DNA from: Roseibacillus ishigakijimensis
GTDB taxonomy: Bacteria > Verrucomicrobiota > Verrucomicrobiia > Verrucomicrobiales > Akkermansiaceae
DNA: 39,648 nucleotides
Assembly (NCBI RefSeq): GCF_016595415.1
Contig: NZ_JAENIO010000039.1
Location: 1-39,648, forward strand
Direction of reading: 5' to 3'
Shown: one piece after another, positions 1 through 6,889 of the stretch
Position numbering within the stretch: the first letter of the stretch is position 1
Layout of the letters: every line of letters begins with the position of its first letter
Notes under the pieces: generated by a model
Databases searched by the model: none
Seen by the model: the letters and a program-made list of their open reading frames with translations, nothing else
What the model was told of the DNA's origin: nothing
Made by a program: the position numbers and the translations under genes

Positions 1-141
1 GCGCACCCGGGCTAGACGGAACAGCAGTGTCACCACCACCGCTCCCAAAAGCATGGGCAGCCAAAAGTCCGAGAAGATTGTTCCAGCCAGCGCGAGCAGC
101 GAGAGCCAGGCAAATCCTTTGAGGTAGGGAATAGGGTTCAC
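1..141 (-). CDS. Small membrane protein, partial (3' end outside window)
   Basis: An open frame runs from a GTG at 141-139 off the left edge without a stop (47 codons visible). The protein begins VNPIPYLKGFAW and contains two hydrophobic stretches separated by a short polar hinge (around residues 9-23 and 26-41), followed by basic residues. This is the look of a small two-helix inner-membrane protein. It lies 20 bases downstream of the lipoprotein gene on the same strand and may be cotranscribed with it. I recognise no family. The GTG start is chosen because it directly precedes the first hydrophobic segment; no clear ribosome binding site is visible. Confidence 0.45.
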   Translation of the reverse strand, partial: MNPIPYLKGFAWLSLLALAGTIFSDFWLPMLLGAVVVTLLFRLARVR

Positions 142-161
142 GAGTCGTTGGGGGTAAATAT

Positions 162-410
162 TTAGTCGAGCATCTTGCCCAGCACGCAAACCACCGCCGC
201 CCCCAGCATGGCATAGCCAATCACCTTCAAGCCTGAGCCCACAGGCTCAGTATCGGTGACGGGGGGCGGAGGAGTCACCGGCTTCGGTGGCGGCTCCTCT
301 TCACAAGAAGCCAGCAACAGGAACACAGGCCCCACAAGCGTTGGAAGCCAGCGGCGAAAGGAACGGGGCGAGTCAGCAGCCCACCCGGTAGTTATTAATT
401 TAGAGGTCAT
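162..410 (-). CDS. Small proline-rich lipoprotein
   Basis: An 82-residue protein with a basic N-terminus, a hydrophobic segment and a lipobox (LLLASC, Cys near residue 36), so it is probably a lipidated envelope protein. After the Cys come acidic residues (EEE), a proline-rich linker (PPPKPVTPPPPV) and a hydrophobic C-terminal segment (VIGYAMLGAAVVCVLG) that could be a transmembrane helix. The first 20 residues before the hydrophobic core are long for a signal peptide; no better internal Met exists. It is followed at 20 bases by the small membrane protein gene. Function is unknown. A strong hairpin lies just upstream of the start. Confidence 0.55.
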   Translation of the reverse strand: MTSKLITTGWAADSPRSFRRWLPTLVGPVFLLLASCEEEPPPKPVTPPPPVTDTEPVGSGLKVIGYAMLGAAVVCVLGKMLD

Positions 411-436
411 AAATCAGTTTTCAGTTCAAAATGAAA

Positions 437-460
437 AGGCCTGCTCGATTGAGCAGGCCT
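437..460. terminator. Perfect 10-bp inverted repeat, probable hairpin
   Basis: AGGCCTGCTC (437-446) and GAGCAGGCCT (451-460) are perfect complements around the 4-base loop GATT. On the minus strand the stem is followed by TTTCATTTTG, a weak T-rich tail, so it could be an intrinsic terminator for minus-strand transcripts. It sits only 27 bases upstream of the lipoprotein start, so a role as a leader hairpin for that gene is also possible. Confidence 0.45.
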
Positions 461-520
461 CAGGGTTCCGGATAGAGAAAAAGCTACACACTTTCTCGAT
501 CTATTATGACACGTGGAGTG

Positions 521-1299
521 GGGAAATTGCAGGATGCTTTTTACTCCATCGTCGGCGTGGCCAAGCGGCAGTATGGCAATGGACCGGCCGTCATTAAGCG
601 CACCGACCGCCGCCGCTCTATCAAGATCACCGCCGGTGTCGATACCGAGACCAACGCCAACGAGGTGGTGGGGCGCTAGACGCACGAGGTGCTTGCCGAA
701 ATCCCGCAACGTTTTACCAGTGTGAGCTGGGCATTTGAGGGCGAGCAGGAAGTCCAGGTCAACTCGGCGCGCGAGATTGGGGTGGGCTTTCTCGGGGCCC
801 TGGTGATGACGTATGTGCTCATCGCGGTGCCGGTGAAGAGCCCTATTTCCAGACCCTCATCATTCTCAGCGTCATCCCCTTAGGACTCATTGGGGGAATC
901 CGGGGGCATGGCCTCCTGAGGATGGATCTTTCTATCATGTCCATGGTCGGCTTCGTGGCCTTGGCCGGGGTGGTGGTCAATGACTCCCTGGTGCTGGTGG
1001 AGTTCGTCAACCGTCATCGCGAGGAACTGGGTTCCGCGCGGGCGGCGGCCGTGCAAGCTGGGGGACGGCGATTCCGCGCCATCCTGCTTACTTCCCTGAC
1101 CACCTTCGCCTGCCTCTTGCCCATGTTGGCGTAGCAGGACATGCAGGCCAAGTTCTTGGTGCCAATGGCGGTCTCGCTGGGCTTGGGCATCATCTTCGCC
1201 ACCGTGATCACCCTCTTTCTGGTGTCGGCGGTCTATGTCGTGCTTGACGACGGGCGGCGGGCCTTGCGCTGGTTGGGGCGGAAGGTGATGGGATCGTAA
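521..1299 (+). pseudogene. RND efflux transporter (AcrB/HAE type), C-terminal remnant
   Basis: The conceptual translation matches the C-terminal part of RND hydrophobe/amphiphile efflux permeases: an IKRTDRRRSIKITAGVD periplasmic segment, then FEGEQEVQVNSAREIGVGF, then DLSIMSMVGFVALAGVVVND and SLVLVEFVNRHRE of the TM10-11 region, then FRAILLTSLTTFACLLPML and a final helix. Damage seen: an in-frame TAG at 677-679, a frameshift near 838-846 between LIAVPVKS and FQTLIILSVIPLGLIGG, and a second TAG at 1132-1134 (in MLA-stop-QDMQAKF). The reading ends in TAA at 1297-1299. About three quarters of the normal ~1000-residue pump is missing at the 5' end. Clearly non-functional. Confidence 0.85.
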
Positions 1300-1495
1300 T
1301 CGGGCGCAGGTGGCAGTGGGGGCAGGCAATGAGTTCGACTTTGTCCAATTTTGCTAGCGTTTCATGCGAATGCTTGGCGCCAGAGCCCACGATTTCACCG
1401 TTCTCAGGTAGAAGGTGGGTGAGACCTTTGAATTCGCTTTGACGGAAGAATTCGAAGAAAGTCGCAAAGGGCCATCTGTTTCGGGCTGATACCAA
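1300..1495 (-). other. Unrecognised short coding remnant
   Basis: A minus-strand frame starting at ATG 1495 encodes about 65 residues with natural-looking composition, including FFEFFRQSEFKGLTHLLPEN and a C-terminal CPHC zinc-ribbon-like motif (ELIACPHCHLRP). It then runs antisense into the RND remnant, where the sequence turns low-complexity. It may be the 5' end of a truncated gene (the CPHC motif occurs in many transposases and other DNA-binding proteins), fused by decay to the pump remnant. I cannot assign a family. Confidence 0.3.
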
Positions 1496-1499
1496 TGAA

Positions 1500-1869
1500 A
1501 GGATGAGGCTGACCCGCAGCGCATTTTCTTAGCAAAAAGGTCCCCTTATGTGACCAGATGAAGACTTGAGTTGGTGTGATGTCGTTATTTTGCCTTGGGA
1601 TCTTGAGAGGTCTCCTTTCTCCACGCGTCAGGGGATAAAAACAGAATGTTGATTGAACGACCCTAGAGAGCGGAGGCGGCAGGAATCCGTGATGGATACA
1701 GGAAGAATCTCTCCTGTTTTCTTCGAAGTGACTCAGTGCGAGGAATAGGTGAGCGTCGATTTTTCTTGTGAAGATCGTATTGCGTCAATGAAGCTTTCCA
1801 AGCGGATTTCATCGCGGCCGCAAACGAATAGGGGACATCAGAGGAAGCCCTGGCGTTCTCCCCAAAATT
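1500..1869. other. Non-coding stretch, nothing recognised
   Basis: About 370 bases between the decayed fragments and the insertion sequence. I see no convincing coding frame, RNA gene, long repeat or clear promoter. Confidence 0.5.
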
Positions 1870-1890
1870 TGAGCCATCTGTTATGAGCGT
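1868..1890 (+). repeat. IS3 element left terminal inverted repeat
   Basis: This 23-base left end pairs with the reverse complement of 3178-3200 with four mismatches. The shared core is TTATGAG. The likely true tip is the TGA at 1870. Confidence 0.7.
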
Positions 1891-1919
1891 CCCCGGCGTC
1901 AGCCGGGTCTATGACTCTC

Positions 1920-2198
1920 ATGAAAAGAAAAAGACATACCCCAGAACAAATTGTGAAAAAGCCCTGCACTGCCAGTGAGGAGGTCGGACGAGGAAAGGAA
2001 ATCGGCGAAGTGTGCCGTCAGCTCGAAGTCAGTGAAGCCACCTTTCATCGATGAAGGAAGCAATACGAGGTAGCGCAGATGAAAACGGTGAAGCGTCTCA
2101 AAGAGCTCGAAAAAGAGAACTCTCGACTCAAGAAGCTCGTCGCAGAGCAGGCCTTGGACATGGAAATGCGCAAGGTAATCAACGCAAAAAAGTGGTAG
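1920..2198 (+). pseudogene. IS3-family orfA (helix-turn-helix), internal stop
   Basis: The frame from ATG 1920 encodes MKRKRHTPEQIVKK, then GKEIGEVCRQLEVSEATFHR (helix-turn-helix) and a leucine-zipper-like LKELEKENSRLKKLVAEQAL, ending VINAKKW and TAG at 2196-2198. This is a standard IS3-family OrfA. A TGA at 2052-2054 replaces the expected Trp after ATFHR, breaking the gene. The heptamer A AAA AAG at 2186-2192 sits in the correct phase just before the stop, the usual programmed -1 frameshift signal that fuses OrfA to OrfB. Confidence 0.85.
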
Positions 2199-3187
2199 GC
2201 CCGACCCGCCGAAGAGAAGCTGTGAACCATCTTCGAACCACTTTTAAAACCAGCGAGCGTAGGGCCTGTCGAGTGATGAATCAGCCACGAGCAATTCACC
2301 GCTATCGAGGGATGAAGCAAGCGTCAGACGCTCCTCTGGTCAAGGCGATCAGAAGTCTAGCGATGCAGAAACCTCGTGCGGGCTACCGCACCGTGACCAA
2401 GTATCTCCGCCGTGAGGGCTGGGAGGTGAATTTGAAGAGAGTTCACCGCGTTTGGAAACAGGAGGGGCTGAAAGTGCCTATGAAGCCTGCCAGAAAGAAG
2501 GCGCGAGGAAGCTCCGCGGGTTCGACTCAATTGCGCAGAGCTGAGGCCGCCGATCACGTTTGGAGCTACGACTTCATCTTTGATCAAACCGCCGATGGTA
2601 GTCGACTGAAATGGCTGCCCATTTTAGATGAATATAGTCGTGAACTTATGAGTTTGAACGTGGCCCGTTCGATGACCGCGCAAGACGTCACCGAACAGCT
2701 CGACAGGCTGGTCGCGCTGGCGTGGTGCCCCTCAGTTCATCAGGTCAGATAACGGCCCGGAACCGAAGCGAAGCGAAGATGGACAGGAGCGAAGCGACGT
2801 GTCCGAACGGTGAGCTTAGCGAATCAATTCGTCGCGAATGCGATTCAGAGATGGATTGAGGAGCGAGGATTCACGACCCTGTTCATCGCCCCAGGAAGTC
2901 CTTGGCAGAATGCCTACAGCGAAAGCTTCAACTCCTGCTTTCGAGACGAGTTTCTCAATGTGGAGCTCTTCACGAGCCTACTGGAAGCCAAAGTTCTTGG
3001 CGAAGAGCATCGCTACCAATACAACCATCAAAGACCGCACTCATCGCTGGGAGATTTGACTCCAGCGGAGTTCGCGGGTCGCTGTGCTTTTGCCTCCGGC
3101 TATCTCCACTCCGTTCCGGTTCCGCTGCGGCCTCCGGCCTTCGCTCCGAAGCCCAGCGACGACTTAACCCCTAACAAACTCTCATAA
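2192..3187 (+). pseudogene. IS3-family orfB transposase (DDE integrase), frameshifted
   Basis: Entered by -1 frameshift, this frame encodes the HTH_21-like segment (RYRGMKQASDAPLVKAIRSL, then YRTVTKYLRREGWEVNLKRV) and the rve integrase core: DHVWSYDFIFD supplies the first Asp, SDNGPE the second, and the third acidic residue lies in FRDEFLNVE before HQRPHSSLGDLTPAEF. A one-base insertion near 2718-2721 shifts frame before the second Asp, and a 65-base insertion at 2763-2827 separates GPE from FVANAIQRW. Both lesions make it non-functional. Confidence 0.85.
2763..2827 (+). repeat. 65-base palindromic/repetitive insert within orfB
   Basis: The IS3 transposase reads SDNGPE up to 2762 and resumes FVANAIQRW at 2828, so the bases between are an insertion. 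The insert contains the tandem unit GAAGCGAAGCGAAG and an inner hairpin, GGACA pairing with TGTCC around GGAGCGAAGCGACG. It looks like a small mobile or slippage-generated repeat rather than ordinary drift. Confidence 0.55.
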
Positions 3188-3200
3188 GAGCTGGATCAAA
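3178..3200 (-). repeat. IS3 element right terminal inverted repeat
   Basis: Reverse complement of 1868-1890 at 19 of 23 positions, with core CTCATAA. It overlaps the last codons of orfB, as is normal for the right end of IS3-family elements. Confidence 0.7.
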
Positions 3201-3411
3201 GAATGGGGGCATGGCACCATTTTGGGTGATAAGTGTGGGCCGGCAAGTGTTGTTCTAACTTGTTGTTTTTATTTTGGTTGTGATTTATTTAATGAAGTCC
3301 TTAGTGTAAGGTGAGCTAATTGTGTCAAGAATGGTGGTGCTTTGTTCTTTTCTAAACTGATGCGTTGTGATTTCTTTGAGTTACGTGAACAACGCAAATT
3401 GCTAAAAGGGG
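3201..3411 (+). promoter_or_regulatory. Upstream region and presumed promoter of the exported-protein operon
   Basis: This stretch between the IS3 remnant and the first operon gene is more AT-rich than its surroundings, especially 3250-3300, and has no coding frame. As the only sizeable gap upstream of ten tightly packed genes it should hold their promoter. I could not fix a -35/-10 pair with confidence. A short purine run AAAAGGGG ends directly at the first ATG (3412), so the second ATG (3415) is an equally plausible start. Confidence 0.3.
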
Positions 3412-6400
3412 ATGATGAGATTCAGGAACGCTTGGATAGTGTTGGCGGCAGGGATTCTGTCGGGTGTTGAGGTCAATGGCACGACACAGAGTTTGAACCT
3501 GGAACAAGGCTGGAACCTAGTGACGATTCAGGTGCTGCCCACCGACCCAACACCCGGGGACGGAGTGCTGACTTCCCAAGATGTTTTCGGTTCAATCGCT
3601 GGACTCCGTTCGGTTTGGTCTTTCGACAATGAGACGAAGAAATGGTCGACCTATCGAAAGCCGGTCGATCAGAATGATGCTGCCGCCGCTGAGCAGAATG
3701 CTTTGCCGGGGGTGGGAATATCATCAGTTGCTTTTGGGAGTTCCTTTTGGATTGAAATGGCGACCAATGCAAATGTGCAGCTGCAAGGAGAAGTTCCTTC
3801 GACTGCACCGGCAGTCGAACTCCACGCTGGATGGAACTTGATAGGGATTCCCGTCGCGGGTCCTGAATCTTTTCAGACCCTATCCGAACAGGTTCCTTTG
3901 GTGTCTGCGTTGGCTTTGCAAGGTTTTGATTACGATACGGTCTTGCAGTGGCAGGCAGATGCTCCAACAGCACCGGGATATAATGCCAACAAATTTGGAA
4001 CAGCGGAAAACAATCGAAATGAAGAAGAGTTCCAATTTTTGGAGGTCAATCGAGGATATTGGGTCAACGTTACCGAGCCTCAGACCATTCTACCCTCGCT
4101 TCTCACGACGGCGAGAGGGGACACCGACTTGCCGCCAATCGGGAATTTTCCCAATGGACCTGAGGACGTCAGCATCAGTGGAGATGCAAGTCCGGTTGCA
4201 GCACGCGACCAAACTAAGATTGTCTTTTTTGAGGACGAAGATGTTCAGTCCCTAAGTTTCTCAAACGAAGGGGGTGGGTTAATGCTATGGGAGGCTGAGT
4301 GGGTTCCAGATGGTGAGGTTTCGGAAGAGCCTTGGATGTCGCTAGCCTTTGAGCAAAGTGAGCAAAGTAGTGATACAGCCCTAACAGGTGTCACGACCGT
4401 TGAGACTGAGTCAATCCATCTCCGGCTTAACCGGAAAAACCTAACCAAGGGGAGTTACACCGGGACTTTGTATCTCCGAACCAGTGCTGGAGACAAAGCT
4501 TTTGAGGTCACAGCCAACGTGGGTGGTCTCAAAGGTGAATGGAAGGGATTTGCTGTCATCAGCTCAGTCAATGGCAAGCGAAATCCTGTGCCAGACATCG
4601 ATCTGAATCTCAGTTTTTACGAGGATGGTGTGACTTCAGGGCTTCTTCGAGGTGCGATAGATGCCTCGCAGTCAGCTCTTTGGCCGGTTGATGTTCAGTT
4701 GATTGGTTATGTAACGGGAGCGACAGGAAATGGCTTCCAGCTTGGAGGGGCTTTCCTTCTTCCTCCCGGGGATCAAAACCAGCAACCATTCGATGTCTGG
4801 GATGCAAGTGCCACGGGGACTGATGTTGACTGGAATGACGATGGTTTCAATCCATTGGACCGTATCAATCCGTTCCCGTTCCCCATCTATCGAAGCGTCG
4901 TGCTAGAGGGAGAATTGGTGACTGCCAACCCGGTCGATGACGAAGGATATCGTATCGAGGGAACCTATCGAGAGGTTGTTTACGGAATGTTGCGCGAACC
5001 AATCGAAATGGAAGGTCGTTTCCAGATCGATCGGGTGAGTCCCACCCCATTCGACTCCCTTCAAGAAGCTGTCGTAACGTCTGCGAGCATGGGAACAAGT
5101 CCCATCGCCACGGGACCAAAACCGGGCACAATCGTCTTCGGAACAAACGCAACGCGAACGCGGACTGTTACTATCAATTCTGACCTCTTATTGAATGATG
5201 TCAGAGTGTCCTTCGACCTTAGGGCATCCGGATCCAACTCGCTCGCGAGCACAGATATTCAGATTGAGCTGGAAGCTCCCTCAGGTGAACGGTTGGTGCT
5301 TCATGATGGTTCTGCCATCGATCCAGCCTCATTGCGTCAGGCCTCTTATCCCGGTAGGTTAACTCCACTTGGAACGAGTCCAGACCTTGCAACTTTCGTT
5401 GCTACTGTGAGTGACACCAGCGGAAACTGGGATGTGATTTTTACCAATAATTCAGGGCAAACAATCATTGTGCAGGACGTTTCCGTCGTTCTGGTCGGAC
5501 AGCCCATTGTCGACATCCATGGTCGGGTCACAAATGCGAGTGGAGGCGGTCTCGAAGGAGCTGACATTTCGCTCACCGGCCTTCCTTTCTCTCAGGTGTT
5601 TAGCGGTATAACCGATTCCAACGGCGAGTTTGTGCTTTCAGGGATTCCTGCCATGCCAGTCAATCTCTCTGCATTTCTTCCCGGTCATGAAGGAGGAAAT
5701 TCGATTGTGTCCTCGCAACTCATTCCGCAATTTGCTGGCCCTGCTTCCAATGATGAGGAAGCTCGATTTGCCAGCCGTTTTCGGGCGATGCCGGCTGTGC
5801 CAGTAGGAACGCTAGGGGTTCCGGGATTTGATTCCAGCGGAACGAGCAGTTCGCCATTCGTCATTGAGTTGATTCCGGAGCCCGGGCCAGTTGAAATCGA
5901 TGCCTTTCCCGACTACGGCTTAGCCCATCTGGAGGTTCAATTCACGGCTCTCCGCGCCACTTCTGCAGTGAGTTGGGATTTTGGGGACGGAAATTCTGGT
6001 TTCGGATCGTCTCCCCGTCACTCGTATTCTTCGGCGGGAGTCTATACCGTTTCAATGAACCACGCCGGAGGAACTGAGACTCGCGAAATTGTTGTTCTCC
6101 CCTCGCCAGGGGAGACACCCGCAGATGCGGAGGAGATCGGAGGGTCAAGCTATGCTTCTGCAGGGAACTATGACTCGTTCATCTTTCAGCCCCGATTTTC
6201 TGGAGGTGGTAGCCTGCCGGCTGGTGAACTGAATCCAACATCAGTGACTCCAGAAGACTTTCCCGCAATTTCTCCGGGTGTGGAGTTGGTCATGGTGCAG
6301 CACGCTTATGCGGCGAATGCTGACATTGATCTCGCTCCGAAGGTCTCAGGTCCCAACCAAGATTTTGGGAGCGATAGCTTTGCGTCTGCTTTGCCCGGCG

Positions 6401-6882
6401 ATTCCGTTCTCAATAATCAGCCAGGTCCGGGGAACGGTTTTTCGATTCCCTTACCCCTTGAAGACGCGAGCTTGGCGACTCCTGCACCAATTCATGACCC
6501 GGGTTGGGCATACGAAGATCATAATTATCTCATCTGGCCCCGAAAGTGGTTTCTCGACAATGACGGAAATGGATTTTTCAGCACAGGAGATGAAGACCTT
6601 GCAGGGATCACAGCCTACGATAGCAATGATTCATCCTATGAGTTAATGCGTGGGACTGGAGGGTTCGGAGGCCCGTTCACCCAGTATCGAATGGCCTGCA
6701 ACATAGGAAGCACCATCATGCCAGTCGGGATTTCCGGTGCCTCGGTTAGGAGCACGGATGCCGATCCTGTCACATCTCCAGCTCTTGAAGCGGGGCCGAC
6801 TCATGCAGGACTGGCCCGGAATCTCCATTTCCAGCTCAGCACCAATCTACTGGTCCTTCCTCAGCAGAACTCCCAACCCTAA
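3412..6882 (+). CDS. Large exported multidomain protein (GWNL modules, P-domain, PKD)
   Basis: A 1156-residue protein with a Sec signal peptide (about 1-23, ending EVNG). Two GWNL modules follow: LEQGWNLVTIQV near 30 and LHAGWNLIGIPV near 138, each with aromatic motifs such as SFWIEM and GYWVNV. Around 573-696 is a jelly-roll like the proprotein-convertase P-domain (IQIELEAPSGERLVLHDG, GNWDVIFTNNSG). About 700-765 is a carboxypeptidase-regulatory-like fold (HGRVTNASGGGLEGADISL). About 826-898 is a PKD domain (SWDFGDGNS, HSYSSAGVYTV). No enzyme motif, transmembrane anchor or sorting tail is evident. It is first in the operon, 7 bases before the next gene. A GWNL module recurs inside the RHS protein of the same operon, which suggests a structural or partner role. 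Exact function is unknown. Confidence 0.75.
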   Translation: MMRFRNAWIVLAAGILSGVEVNGTTQSLNLEQGWNLVTIQVLPTDPTPGDGVLTSQDVFGSIAGLRSVWSFDNETKKWSTYRKPVDQNDAAAAEQNALPGVGISSVAFGSSFWIEMATNANVQLQGEVPSTAPAVELHAGWNLIGIPVAGPESFQTLSEQVPLVSALALQGFDYDTVLQWQADAPTAPGYNANKFGTAENNRNEEEFQFLEVNRGYWVNVTEPQTILPSLLTTARGDTDLPPIGNFPNGPEDVSISGDASPVAARDQTKIVFFEDEDVQSLSFSNEGGGLMLWEAEWVPDGEVSEEPWMSLAFEQSEQSSDTALTGVTTVETESIHLRLNRKNLTKGSYTGTLYLRTSAGDKAFEVTANVGGLKGEWKGFAVISSVNGKRNPVPDIDLNLSFYEDGVTSGLLRGAIDASQSALWPVDVQLIGYVTGATGNGFQLGGAFLLPPGDQNQQPFDVWDASATGTDVDWNDDGFNPLDRINPFPFPIYRSVVLEGELVTANPVDDEGYRIEGTYREVVYGMLREPIEMEGRFQIDRVSPTPFDSLQEAVVTSASMGTSPIATGPKPGTIVFGTNATRTRTVTINSDLLLNDVRVSFDLRASGSNSLASTDIQIELEAPSGERLVLHDGSAIDPASLRQASYPGRLTPLGTSPDLATFVATVSDTSGNWDVIFTNNSGQTIIVQDVSVVLVGQPIVDIHGRVTNASGGGLEGADISLTGLPFSQVFSGITDSNGEFVLSGIPAMPVNLSAFLPGHEGGNSIVSSQLIPQFAGPASNDEEARFASRFRAMPAVPVGTLGVPGFDSSGTSSSPFVIELIPEPGPVEIDAFPDYGLAHLEVQFTALRATSAVSWDFGDGNSGFGSSPRHSYSSAGVYTVSMNHAGGTETREIVVLPSPGETPADAEEIGGSSYASAGNYDSFIFQPRFSGGGSLPAGELNPTSVTPEDFPAISPGVELVMVQHAYAANADIDLAPKVSGPNQDFGSDSFASALPGDSVLNNQPGPGNGFSIPLPLEDASLATPAPIHDPGWAYEDHNYLIWPRKWFLDNDGNGFFSTGDEDLAGITAYDSNDSSYELMRGTGGFGGPFTQYRMACNIGSTIMPVGISGASVRSTDADPVTSPALEAGPTHAGLARNLHFQLSTNLLVLPQQNSQP

Positions 6883-6889
6883 CTCCGCC

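Larger units (their letters stand above)
1870..3198 (+). mobile_element. Degenerate IS3-family insertion sequence
   Basis: An element of about 1.33 kb bounded by imperfect inverted repeats and starting TGA / ending TCA, holding orfA and orfB of an IS3-family transposase in the usual overlapping arrangement. No target-site duplication is evident (ATT on the left, AAG on the right). Both open reading frames are broken, so the copy is dead unless helped in trans. It lies directly upstream of the large secreted-protein operon and may mark the left edge of that acquired region. Confidence 0.8.

Noticed and set aside
1868..3200. Functional IS3 element
   Set aside because: Stop in orfA at 2052, frameshift near 2720 and a 65-base insertion in orfB; no target duplication.
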